Below are positions 52,396-61,129 of a stretch of 64,000 nt of DNA, piece by piece. Below the pieces are notes generated by a model. That model searched no databases. It was not told the DNA's origin and saw only the letters and a list, made by a program, of their open reading frames with translations. The stretch is from Tolypothrix sp. PCC 7910 (GTDB lineage: Bacteria; Cyanobacteriota; Cyanobacteriia; Cyanobacteriales; Nostocaceae), in contig NZ_CP050440.1 of the NCBI RefSeq assembly GCF_011769525.1, positions 497,501 through 561,500 of the forward strand, in the 5' to 3' direction. Made by a program: the position numbers and the translations under genes. The stretch's first letter is position 1, and every line of letters starts with the position of its first letter.

Positions 52396-53556
52396 ATGGC
52401 AAATGTCATTATAGCAGGAGAAAGACATCTTAGTACTCCTAACCTCCCGCGCCAATCTCAACATATATTAATTCGCCCTAAACAATTTCCTTCAGGGAGG
52501 TATCCCTTAGAAAAAATTTGGTATCCCTTAAAGAGCTTTAGTTATTGGCAGCCTTTTTGGAAAAATTATCAAGTTGTTCACGCTTTTAATAGAATTGAAT
52601 ATACAAATAAACCTTGGTTTGTTACTTTTGAAGACCATAGTTTTTTATATAGAAACCCCAAAAATAAAGTAGAAGAAATAGCCTATAAAATTTTAAATAA
52701 CCGTTTGGCGCTGAAAAATTGCCAAAAAATTATTGCCATATCTGATTATGCCAAAATGCGCTTTGTTAATCGCATATCAGAATGGAATATTAGCGAAGAA
52801 TTAAAAAATAAATTAACTGTTATCCATCCCAATTTTGCAATTAAATCTAATCAGCCTAAAACTTATAAAATTAGTGAAAATATAGAACTGGTATTTGTCG
52901 GGAATCATTTAGCGAGAAAAGGTGGAATTGTCGCTTTAAGATTAGCCAAAAAAGCTGAGGCTTTGGGGTTACCTATTAAAGTACATATCATTTCAAATTT
53001 AAGATGTGGTTCCGGAGTACCTACAGATTTTCCCGACCAGTCGAAATATGCAGCAGATTTAAAACTATTGGATTTGGATAATGTGGTTTTTCACAAAAGT
53101 CTTCCCAATGAAAAAGTTTTAGATTTACTAGTCCAGAGTCATTTTCAAATTTTAGCTACCTTACATGATACCTACGGCTATAGCGTCATCGAAGGCTTCT
53201 CGGTTGCGACTCCGGCGATTACTACCAATATATGCGCCCTACCAGAGTTTGTTCATGATGGGGAAAATGGTTATCACTTAAAATTACCACTTAATGAAAT
53301 TCGCCATTGGAATGATTGGTTACATGGGGAAAAAACTAAGACTGATGAATATTGGGAAATTGTAAATAGCACTTATGACTATTTAGCAGAGCAAGCATTG
53401 CATAAAATATTACACTTCCTTGAGCGAATAGATAAACAAGAACATTATGAATATCTCAGTGCAGGTGCGCTTACACAAATGAAAAATAACCATAATGCTG
53501 AAAAGCAAAATGAGTTATTTGATAGTTTATATGCAGCAGCCGCAGGTTTAAAGTAA
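52396..53556 (+). CDS. Glycosyltransferase of the hps locus (HpsM position)
   Basis: 386 residues of GT-B fold. The N-terminal half has NRIEYTNKPWFVTFEDHSFL and an acceptor-side helix. The donor-side half has LVFVGNHLARKGGIVALRLA, VVFHKSLPNEKVLDLL, and the sugar-nucleotide motif TYGYSVIEGFSVATPAITTN with the E-x7-E-like pattern, then LPEFVHDGENGYHL. A ribosome site before the ATG is weak. Followed 22 bp later by a GT2 gene. The donor and acceptor are unknown. Confidence 0.8.
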   Translation: MANVIIAGERHLSTPNLPRQSQHILIRPKQFPSGRYPLEKIWYPLKSFSYWQPFWKNYQVVHAFNRIEYTNKPWFVTFEDHSFLYRNPKNKVEEIAYKILNNRLALKNCQKIIAISDYAKMRFVNRISEWNISEELKNKLTVIHPNFAIKSNQPKTYKISENIELVFVGNHLARKGGIVALRLAKKAEALGLPIKVHIISNLRCGSGVPTDFPDQSKYAADLKLLDLDNVVFHKSLPNEKVLDLLVQSHFQILATLHDTYGYSVIEGFSVATPAITTNICALPEFVHDGENGYHLKLPLNEIRHWNDWLHGEKTKTDEYWEIVNSTYDYLAEQALHKILHFLERIDKQEHYEYLSAGALTQMKNNHNAEKQNELFDSLYAAAAGLK

Positions 53557-53578
53557 ATGTTTATTCTATAAAAAAACT

Positions 53579-54559
53579 ATGAGCAATTTACCTTTAATTT
53601 CTGTTGTTATTCCTACTTATTACCGTGAAGAAGCTTTACGAGATAGTATTGCAGATATTGTGAAACAAGATTATGCCAATTTTGAGGTTATAGTTGTAGA
53701 CCAAACCCCAAAACATGAACCAGAAATTCAAGCTTATCTCGAAGAAATGGCAACAGCAGGTAAGATTAAATGGTTCCGCTTAGATTGGGCAAGTTTACCA
53801 GGCGCACGTAATTATGGGGTGCGACGGTCAGAGGGTGAAATAATTTTATTTATTGATGATGATGTCCAATTAAAACCCGGCTTTTTATCAGCCCATGTGA
53901 AAAACTATCTGCAAAATCCAGAGGTGGGGGCTGTAGCTGGCAGAGTATTTGACAGAATGAAATTAGGTGATTCTGGGGGAGATTTGCAAATTGAATATTT
54001 ACCTCCCCAAGCAATGGATCCTGGAATTGCTTGGTATCACATAGATTTAGTCCACACCATCAAACCCCAGCAGGTATTAACTGCGAGGGGTTGTAATATG
54101 TCCTTCCGGCGGGAAATTTTTACTAAATATGGGCTGAAATTTGACGAAAGGTTTCGCGGTAGTGCGGTACGGGAAGAATCAGATTTTTGTTTGCGACTGC
54201 GACAGACAGGATATAAGATTTGGTACGACCCAGAAGCCGATTTAGTGCATTTGGGTGAAGAAACTGGAGGTTGTCATGATATTAGTATGCGATCGCTCCA
54301 GTATCAACTCACTTTCTACCACAATCATTTTTTGCTGGGGTTGAAAAACCTCACTGTTAGCCAAGCTTTACGACTATACGCCCGTTTATTTGATTGTCAC
54401 GTACTAGGGCGACCTCCTTGTCATAAAAGCGGTTCTCCCATCAAAATCGCTACTCGTGGCTTTTTCTATATTTTGGGTTTTTTCAAGGCGTTGAGTACTG
54501 TGATTCAATCATTATGGAATGATGGGCAAACTTATAGTCGGCTTGATCCGAAGTTTTAG
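53579..54559 (+). CDS. hpsN: GT2-family glycosyltransferase HpsN
   Basis: 326 residues of GT-A fold. SVVIPTYYREEALRDSIADI, VIVVDQTP, GARNYGVRRSEGEIILFIDD (with the metal-binding DDD: IDDDVQLKPGFLSAH), GCNMSFRREIF, and EESDFCLRLRQTGYKIWYDP (catalytic ED region). It transfers sugars from a nucleotide donor to the hormogonium polysaccharide; HpsN is the GT2 member of the group in N. punctiforme as I recall it. Confidence 0.8.
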   Translation: MSNLPLISVVIPTYYREEALRDSIADIVKQDYANFEVIVVDQTPKHEPEIQAYLEEMATAGKIKWFRLDWASLPGARNYGVRRSEGEIILFIDDDVQLKPGFLSAHVKNYLQNPEVGAVAGRVFDRMKLGDSGGDLQIEYLPPQAMDPGIAWYHIDLVHTIKPQQVLTARGCNMSFRREIFTKYGLKFDERFRGSAVREESDFCLRLRQTGYKIWYDPEADLVHLGEETGGCHDISMRSLQYQLTFYHNHFLLGLKNLTVSQALRLYARLFDCHVLGRPPCHKSGSPIKIATRGFFYILGFFKALSTVIQSLWNDGQTYSRLDPKF

Positions 54560-54605
54560 TTATTTTTGACCGCAGATATAGAGAATTTCTATTTAAAAAG
54601 TTAAT

Positions 54606-54632
54606 GGTGCGTTACGCTGTCGCTAACGCACC
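54606..54632. terminator. Hairpin between hpsN and hpsO
   Basis: GGTGCGTTA (54606-54614) and TAACGCACC (54624-54632) form a 9-bp stem with 9-base loop, similar in type to the dispersed hairpin at 20505. No U run. Confidence 0.45.
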
Positions 54633-54656
54633 CTACGTTTATTAATTAAATAAAAT

Positions 54657-55832
54657 ATGAAAATTTTAGTTGCTAGTCATACTTATATTGTAGATTTAAA
54701 CTGCGAAAAGTTACGCGCTTTATCGCAATTAGAACCTGGTATTGAAGTAACGGTTGTTGTTCCTAAACGTTGGCGACCTGGTGGGGTACAAAATAAAGTT
54801 ATTGAAACTGAATATAAGGATGAAGGTGCATTTAAAATAGTCCCGGTTTCTAATTTTAGCCAAAATCATCAAGGCTTGCTCACATTTGGGGCTGATTTGA
54901 TATCTTTGTTAAAGCAGTTTCGTCCTCAAGTTATTCAAGTAGAGCAAGCTTCTAGGGGACTGGCTTATACTCAAATGATTATTTTAAATAAAATTTTGGG
55001 TTTGCAGGCAAAAAATATATTTTTTACTTGGTGGAATTTGCCGTATGAACTCAAATTTCCAGTTGGTTTATTAGAAAAATTTAATTTAGATAATAGCCAC
55101 GGTATTATTTCTGGTAATCAGGATGGGGCGGAAGTTTTACGACAGCGAGGCTACCAGGGGCCGATTAAGGTGATGCCTCAGTTGGGTGTAGATGAACGGA
55201 TTTTTAATCCCCACAGTCAACCAGAGTTAGCAACTAAACTGGGTATTTTTCCCGATGAATTTGTAGTTGGTTTTGTTGGCAGATTCGTACCAGAAAAGGG
55301 GTTGTTAACTCTGTTGCAAGCATTAATATCTATCAAAAATAAACCTTGGAAATTACTGTTGCTGGGACGAGGGGATTTACAGGCAGAAATACTGAAAATA
55401 GCTGTAGAGAATCAGATTCAAAATAGAGTCATAATCATTGAAAGTGTTCCCCATGATGTAGTACCGCAATATATCAATTTAATGGATACTTTGGTACTGC
55501 CATCTGAAACAACTTACAAATTTAAAACCTTAACTGCGGTTGGCTGGAAAGAACAATTTGGTCATGTGATTATTGAGGCTATGGCTTGTAAAGTACCTGT
55601 GATTGGTTCTAATTCTGGCGAAATTCCTCATGTGATTGGTGATGCTGGTTTGATTTTCCCGGAAGGTGATGCCCAAGCTTTAGCTAATTGCTTAACTCAA
55701 TTAATTGATAATCCGGAGTTAAGGCAGAAAGTTGGGGTTATGGGTTATCAAAAGGCGATGGATAAATATACTAATAAAGCTGTAGCACAGCAGCAATTAG
55801 AGTTTTATCGGGAACTTGTCAAGAGTTATTAG
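54657..55832 (+). CDS. hpsO: GT4-family glycosyltransferase HpsO
   Basis: 391 residues. MKILVASHTYIVDLNCEKLR opens a GT-B fold. The donor half has VGFVGRFVPEKGLLTLLQAL (Arg/Lys for phosphate binding) and GHVIIEAMACKVPVIGSNSG with the E-x7-E pair, followed by EIPHVIGDAGLIFPEGD. A start at 54657 follows a repeat hairpin. The enzyme retains the donor anomeric configuration, as is usual for GT4. Confidence 0.8.
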   Translation: MKILVASHTYIVDLNCEKLRALSQLEPGIEVTVVVPKRWRPGGVQNKVIETEYKDEGAFKIVPVSNFSQNHQGLLTFGADLISLLKQFRPQVIQVEQASRGLAYTQMIILNKILGLQAKNIFFTWWNLPYELKFPVGLLEKFNLDNSHGIISGNQDGAEVLRQRGYQGPIKVMPQLGVDERIFNPHSQPELATKLGIFPDEFVVGFVGRFVPEKGLLTLLQALISIKNKPWKLLLLGRGDLQAEILKIAVENQIQNRVIIIESVPHDVVPQYINLMDTLVLPSETTYKFKTLTAVGWKEQFGHVIIEAMACKVPVIGSNSGEIPHVIGDAGLIFPEGDAQALANCLTQLIDNPELRQKVGVMGYQKAMDKYTNKAVAQQQLEFYRELVKSY

Positions 55833-55837
55833 AGATT

Positions 55838-56038
55838 AATACGCTTGGGTTAAGTCATTAGCAATTGATTTGTCACTTATTAAAGAAGTCAGATAAATTG
55901 GGGGATTCTCCCCCAAACCTCCGATTGGGTGACGGTTGCGTCCCCCAAACCCCCTCCAAAATTATTGTTCTGTTTTTTTGTGGAATAACTAGTTTTTTGT
56001 CTTTGTTAATCAATTAATTTTCTTAACTGAACTGTATT
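55838..56038 (+). repeat. MITE-like element, family R1, copy 3, within the hps locus
   Basis: 201 bp, ends AATACGCTTGGGTTAAG and CTTAACTGAACTGTATT, very similar to copy 2. A shared TTAGAGATT-type word flanks both sides (GTTATTAGAGATT and AGTTAGAGATTG), a possible target duplication. It begins 6 bp after the hpsO stop codon. Confidence 0.85.
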
Positions 56039-56121
56039 TTAGTTAGAGATTGTTGAATTTTATTGTTTAACGCAAAGGGGTACGAGGTTTTATCAGAGCT
56101 ATTGATGTTAAGGATAAAATT

Positions 56122-57282
56122 ATGAAAGTATTACATATTGTTCCTTCTATTTCTCTTATTTATGGCGGCCCTAGTCAAATGGTATTAGGGTTAGCTCCTG
56201 CTTTGGTAAAGGAGGGGGTGGAAGTTACGGTAATTACAACTAATAGTAATGGCGATACTGGACAACAACCTCTGGAGGTTCCTTTAAATGCAGCGATAAA
56301 ACAAGATGGTTATGAAATTATCTATTTCCGTTGTGCGCCATTTCGTCGTTATAAGTTTTCGCTAGATTTACTTAAGTGGTTAAAACGCAACGCTTGTGAG
56401 TATGATATAGCCCATATTCATGCTTTATTTTCTCCTGTTAGTAGTGCAGCAGCAACTATTTGCCGTCAGCAAAAGTTACCTTATATTTTGCGTCCTTTAG
56501 GAACTCTCGATCCAGCTGATTTACGCAAGAAAAAGTTATTAAAACAGATTTATGCTGCAATTATTGAACGTCAAAATATAGCTGGTGCGGCGGCTATTCA
56601 TTTTACTAGTTCTCAGGAAGCAAAAATATCAGCGAGATTTGGGGTAGCGACGCAAGATTTGGTGATTCCTTTGGGTGTGATTCCGCCAAAATTAGCAACT
56701 CATCAGCAAAAATTGGAGATTCCTAAGGATGTACCTGTAATATTATTCATGTCGCGGATTGACCCTAAAAAAGGGTTGAATTTGTTAATTCCGGCACTAG
56801 AAAAGGTGTTAACTGCTGGTTGTAATTTTCACTTTGTCTTAGCTGGGACAAATCCCCAAGATCCAGATTATGAACAAAGTATCATTTCTCAAATCCAAAA
56901 TTCGCTACTGCGATCGCACACTACAATTACAGGTTTCGTTACAGGTGAGTTAAAAGCTAGTTTACTGCAAGCTGCCGATGTCTTCGTTTTGCCTTCCTAC
57001 TATGAAAACTTTGGCATTGCGGTAGCTGAGGCGATGGTAGCGGGGGTACCTGTGGTAATTTCCGATCAGGTGCATATTTGTCACCAGGTAAGTGAAAGCG
57101 AATCGGGATGGGTTGGGGAGTTAGATGTACAGGTATTAGTCAATTTACTACATATAGCCTTGCAAAACCCCGCAGAACGCCAGCGTCGCGGACTTAACGC
57201 CCAGCAATATGCATTACAACATTACAGCTGGAATGCGATCGCTCACCAAATGATTTCAGCATACCAGCAAATTCTACCTTAA
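56122..57282 (+). CDS. hpsP: GT4-family glycosyltransferase HpsP
   Basis: 386 residues. MKVLHIVPSISLIYGGPSQM (start of GT4), IAHIHALFSPVSSAAATICR, VPVILFMSRIDPKKGLNLLI and ENFGIAVAEAMVAGVPVVIS (E-x7-E) are standard. Close to hpsO in fold but not a recent copy. It is separated from hpsO by MITE R1 copy 3, which leaves 290 bp between the genes and may uncouple it from the operon. No metal is expected for activity. Confidence 0.82.
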   Translation: MKVLHIVPSISLIYGGPSQMVLGLAPALVKEGVEVTVITTNSNGDTGQQPLEVPLNAAIKQDGYEIIYFRCAPFRRYKFSLDLLKWLKRNACEYDIAHIHALFSPVSSAAATICRQQKLPYILRPLGTLDPADLRKKKLLKQIYAAIIERQNIAGAAAIHFTSSQEAKISARFGVATQDLVIPLGVIPPKLATHQQKLEIPKDVPVILFMSRIDPKKGLNLLIPALEKVLTAGCNFHFVLAGTNPQDPDYEQSIISQIQNSLLRSHTTITGFVTGELKASLLQAADVFVLPSYYENFGIAVAEAMVAGVPVVISDQVHICHQVSESESGWVGELDVQVLVNLLHIALQNPAERQRRGLNAQQYALQHYSWNAIAHQMISAYQQILP

Positions 57283-57472
57283 CAACATTGTTCCATCTCT
57301 CCCATGCCCAATGCCCCATGCCCCATGCCCTATTTTTATTGCGCTTCTTTACACGAAATTACGTAAAATCACATTTCTTTACCAGGCACTTAACCCGATT
57401 GATGAACCGGGGTTTTATGTGACGATCACATAGTAGAATACTTAATGCCTTTCTAATTACAGGGAAGTTCTC

Positions 57473-58111
57473 ATGACTCTCCGTCTAGGTGATACAGTAC
57501 CCAACTTTACGCAAGCCTCTACACACGGCGACATAAATTTTTACGAATGGGCAGGTGACAGCTGGGTTGTGCTGTTTTCACACCCTGCTGACTATACACC
57601 TGTTTGCACCACTGAACTAGGTACAGTTGCCAAGCTGAAACCAGAATTTGACAAGCGCAATGTCAAAGCGATCGCTCTCAGCGTCGATGATGTAGAATCC
57701 CATAACGGATGGGTGGGTGATATTGAAGAAACCCAAAACACTACTCTCAACTACCCAATTTTGGCAGATGCAGATCGTAAGGTTTCTGACCTGTACGATA
57801 TGATTCATCCTAATGCCAACGCAGCAGTGACAGTGCGATCTGTTTTTGTTATTGATCCCAATAAAAAGCTACGCCTGAGTTTCACATACCCTCCTAGCAC
57901 AGGACGCAACTTTGATGAACTGTTGCGGGTAATTGATTCTCTGCAATTGACAGATAATTACAGTGTGGCGACACCAGCTGACTGGAAAGACGGGGATAAG
58001 GTTGTAATTGTTCCCTCACTTAAAGATCCAGAAGTGCTGAAGGAGAAATTCCCCAAAGGTTACGAGGTAGTTAAACCCTATCTGCGCTTGACTCCTCAGC
58101 CTAACAAGTAA
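57473..58111 (+). CDS. 1-Cys peroxiredoxin (Prx6 type)
   Basis: 212 residues. LFSHPADYTPVCTTELGTVA has the peroxidatic Cys45 in the PxxxTxxC motif. Only this Cys is used: no second conserved Cys is present. The Prx6-type C-terminal domain (PADWKDGDKVVIVPSLKDPE) is complete. CAGGGAAG lies before the start. Such enzymes reduce hydrogen and lipid peroxides with an external thiol. In a photosynthetic cell it is expected to be light- or stress-regulated, but no operator is visible. Confidence 0.95.
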   Translation: MTLRLGDTVPNFTQASTHGDINFYEWAGDSWVVLFSHPADYTPVCTTELGTVAKLKPEFDKRNVKAIALSVDDVESHNGWVGDIEETQNTTLNYPILADADRKVSDLYDMIHPNANAAVTVRSVFVIDPNKKLRLSFTYPPSTGRNFDELLRVIDSLQLTDNYSVATPADWKDGDKVVIVPSLKDPEVLKEKFPKGYEVVKPYLRLTPQPNK

Positions 58112-58139
58112 GTCTTATTACTTCAATCTTTTTGCTGTC

Positions 58140-58167
58140 AAGGCGCAAAGTTTTAGCTTCGCGCCTT
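58140..58167 (+). terminator. Hairpin after the 1-Cys peroxiredoxin gene
   Basis: AAGGCGC (58140-58146) pairs with GCGCCTT (58161-58167) across 14 bases and is followed by TGCTTGTTT. Weak U run. Confidence 0.55.
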
Positions 58168-58214
58168 TGCTTGTTTAGGTCAGAATAAAGATAAAAGTTA
58201 GTCTGGTAAGCAGT

Positions 58215-58799
58215 ATGTTCTCATCTCCCTTGGTGTTGCAAATTCCGCCATCAATGCAAATGACAGACGAACAATTCTTTGAGTTTTGTCAGGTGAATCG
58301 CGATTTACGCATTGAGCGTAATAAATTGGGAGAAATATCAATTATGCCACCTACGGGTTCAGAATCAGGGAATCGTAACTTCAATATTGCCTTACAGCTA
58401 GGAGTTTGGGCAGAACATGATGGTACAGGTATTTGTTTTGACTCCAGTACAGGCTTTAAGCTATCAACAGGTGCAGATAGATCCCCGGATGCTTCTTGGA
58501 TGAAATTGGAACGCTGGAATAGTCTTTCAGCCGCACAACAAGAAAAGTTTGCGCCTATTTGTCCAGATTTTGTGATTGAATTGCGATCGCCTAGCGATAA
58601 TCTCCAACCTCTCAAGGACAAGATGGAAGAATATATGCGGGAACCTGGGGTACAGTTAGGCTGGTTAATTGATCGCAAACATTGTCAAGTTTATATTTAT
58701 CGTCCTGGTAACCCGGCAGAATGCTTAGATAATCCTGTTACTCTTAGCGGCGATCCGGTGTTGCCTGGTTTTGTTTTGAATATGAGTAAGGTTTGGTAG
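58215..58799 (+). CDS. Uma2-family (DUF820) putative endonuclease
   Basis: 194 residues. The PD-(D/E)XK-like core is visible: RSPDASWMKLERWNSL (acidic metal ligand) and CPDFVIELRSPSDNLQPLKD (the E-x-(K/R) position, here ELRS). LRIERNKLGEISIMPPTGSE and GVQLGWLIDRKHCQVYIYRP are standard. This family is greatly expanded in cyanobacteria; its biological target is unknown. No toxin or partner gene is attached. Confidence 0.88.
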   Translation: MFSSPLVLQIPPSMQMTDEQFFEFCQVNRDLRIERNKLGEISIMPPTGSESGNRNFNIALQLGVWAEHDGTGICFDSSTGFKLSTGADRSPDASWMKLERWNSLSAAQQEKFAPICPDFVIELRSPSDNLQPLKDKMEEYMREPGVQLGWLIDRKHCQVYIYRPGNPAECLDNPVTLSGDPVLPGFVLNMSKVW

Positions 58800-58828
58800 T
58801 ATAATCTTTTATCTAAAATATTAGAATT

Positions 58829-61039
58829 TTATTGAGATTTTTCTGACAAAATTGTATAAGCTTCGTTAACTAGCCGCATTTTTTCTTGAGCTTGTTTTTG
58901 TAATTGTGGCTGATTAACAAATAAATCTGGATGCCATTTTTTCACTAAAGTTTTGTAAGCTTGTTTTATCTCAGTCAATGAAACACCAGCTTGCAATCCT
59001 AAAACTGAATAGGCGCGAGTAATTTTGTCTTTTTCCGCTTGGGTTTTAGGTTGCTGAGATGTATTGTTATTTTTATTTGTATTGCTTTGTTTATTAGCTT
59101 GATAACCTGGAGAACGCATTTCTGCTTTCATCCGCGCTATTTCTTCATCGAGTTCCCAATTGTGAAATTTTGCTTCCACTTCGGCTGGATTGGGAGATGG
59201 TGAAGCCTTTTGTTGTGGGGGAGTATTAACGCGGTGAGTAGATGTGCGATATGTAGAGGATGCAGAATCATTCACCTTTTCTTCTACTTTTGCGTAAGTC
59301 TTTTGTTCTGGTTCTGCAGGTGGGGTATATGGCTTGTATTTTGGTGTTTCTCGATAAGGTTGATAATTAGCAGGTATCTTAGCTTTATTTAACTCTTGCA
59401 ATAATTGATTAAAATTATTTTGTAACTGTTGTAAATTTTGTCGCTTATGAGCAATTTCCAGTGGTTCTTGACTACCTACAAATCGAATTATTGTTTTAGC
59501 TTTTGGCTCATATTCAGCTAAAATTGCTAATCCTTGATGACTTAATTGAGTGAAATAATCTTCAGTTGCATTTATACAAATTTGAGCAACTTGCTGATGA
59601 TAGGATTCCTTAGCTGATTTATCGTCAGCATCTTGAATATTTTTATTTAATAAATAAGAAATACTTCCTAAGACAGCTGCACCAACAGGCCCACCTAATA
59701 ACCAGCCAATACCACTACCAACTGCTACCGTACCAGTTTCACTTAAATCATTGCTATTGTTCGGCTTAGGAGGTAGATTAATTTGTGGTTCGCTGGATAA
59801 GGGAATCAATAAATCTTCTGGTCTTTCTTCTTGAAAAAATTCGTAAGCTTGATATAGCCATTTCATTATCGAGCGTTGTAACTCTGTTAAGTCTTTTTTT
59901 AATATATCTGTTTGCCAAGTTTTAAAGTTATTTTCAGCAATTGCTACTGTGGCATCAGTTTGATATTTTTTGAGTAGAGAGTCTAGATTTAGCCAATTTC
60001 GTAAATCATCAATACTCTTATTGAAACCTTGTTGAATAAGATTGGCAGCTTTTTGTTTAATCTCAATTTTCGCAGTTTGTTTGTCATCAAAAGAGCTAAC
60101 TTCGCTGAGAAGAGGGTCAATTTTAGCTTTTAAACTTAATTGAATTTGAGATGCGATCGCCTGTACTCGCGGTAAGCGTACACTACCGCGATTTTGTTGT
60201 AAAATACCCACAATATTTTGCAAAGCTGCTTCAAAGGTAGTTAAGCCACTACTAGTAGCTAGAGCTACATCTCCTTTTAATCTAGCTCTTAAGGCTGGTA
60301 AAGCATCCACACGATATAAATTACTAAACCCTGGCGGTAGTTCGGCGCGAAAACTTTCTGCAACAAACAGCAGACGATTTTGCACTTGCTGCTGCTCATC
60401 TGGTTCGAGTAAGTTAATAAAATTAGCAACAAAAATAACGGTTTTAATACCCCGATCCAATAGCCAATCTCGCAGGTTTTCGCGTTCACCTAAAGTCATT
60501 AACTTGCGCGCATCAAGTAATTGTATAACTAAATCTGTAGTCAGCAGGCGATCGCGAACTAAATTATCTTGGGCTTCTCTGTCATTTGTACCGGGTAAAT
60601 CTAGTAATTCTATACCTCTTGCTAAAAAAGGATGAGGGCAAAAAACTTCTACAGATGCTACATCTTGGCGCATCTGTCTGTTACCATCTAAAATGGCAAA
60701 CTGCTGCAAAATTTCTGTACCATCACGCTCGATTTCAGTACCATCTGTTAAGATGATGCGAGTTTGTAAATCAGTCCCATATTTAATGCTAATTGCTGCG
60801 CCAGTAGTGGGAATTAAATCTATCGGTAAAGTGCGATTTCCTAATATGGCATTAAGGAGGGTAGATTTACCATGATTAAAAGGGCCAAATACTGCAATCT
60901 GAAAATTTGGATTAGCTAGATAATTAGAAATCGCAGTTATATCTTGATGTAGTTGTGATTTACTATCTAAACCTAGTAATGTAGATGCAGATTTTAGGGA
61001 ATTGATTAGCTCTTGATAATCTTGGTATTGTGGTTCCAT
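58829..61039 (-). CDS. Dynamin-like GTPase fused to a C-terminal J domain
   Basis: 736 residues. GTPase: P-loop GPFNHGKST (52-60), switch Thr in PTTGAAISIKYG, G3 DLPGTND, and FVANFINLLEPDE near G4. A helical trunk follows, with a hydrophobic hairpin at about 435-465 (GSGIGWLLGGPVGAAVLGSI) as likely membrane paddle. From about 560 a Pro/Gln/Asn-rich linker leads to a J domain (671-736: AYSVLGLQAGVSLTEIKQAY and the HPD in VKKWHPDLF). It is transcribed after BDLP; the J domain could bring DnaK to the membrane scaffold for disassembly (inference). Confidence 0.88.
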   Translation of the reverse strand: MEPQYQDYQELINSLKSASTLLGLDSKSQLHQDITAISNYLANPNFQIAVFGPFNHGKSTLLNAILGNRTLPIDLIPTTGAAISIKYGTDLQTRIILTDGTEIERDGTEILQQFAILDGNRQMRQDVASVEVFCPHPFLARGIELLDLPGTNDREAQDNLVRDRLLTTDLVIQLLDARKLMTLGERENLRDWLLDRGIKTVIFVANFINLLEPDEQQQVQNRLLFVAESFRAELPPGFSNLYRVDALPALRARLKGDVALATSSGLTTFEAALQNIVGILQQNRGSVRLPRVQAIASQIQLSLKAKIDPLLSEVSSFDDKQTAKIEIKQKAANLIQQGFNKSIDDLRNWLNLDSLLKKYQTDATVAIAENNFKTWQTDILKKDLTELQRSIMKWLYQAYEFFQEERPEDLLIPLSSEPQINLPPKPNNSNDLSETGTVAVGSGIGWLLGGPVGAAVLGSISYLLNKNIQDADDKSAKESYHQQVAQICINATEDYFTQLSHQGLAILAEYEPKAKTIIRFVGSQEPLEIAHKRQNLQQLQNNFNQLLQELNKAKIPANYQPYRETPKYKPYTPPAEPEQKTYAKVEEKVNDSASSTYRTSTHRVNTPPQQKASPSPNPAEVEAKFHNWELDEEIARMKAEMRSPGYQANKQSNTNKNNNTSQQPKTQAEKDKITRAYSVLGLQAGVSLTEIKQAYKTLVKKWHPDLFVNQPQLQKQAQEKMRLVNEAYTILSEKSQ

Positions 61040-61065
61040 ATTTGCTCTCTCGTCTCCTTGGATGT

Positions 61066-61098
61066 AGATACCCGACTTCTTAAAGAAGCCGGGTATCT
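61066..61098. repeat. Hairpin between the two dynamin-like genes
   Basis: AGATACCCGACTTCT and AGAAGCCGGGTATCT pair over 15 positions with one mismatch around a 3-base loop. It looks like a dispersed cyanobacterial hairpin repeat; it lacks a U run and might modulate expression of the downstream dynamin gene. Confidence 0.6.
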
Positions 61099-61129
61099 GG
61101 GCAATAAATTCACAGCAGAAAAAATTATC

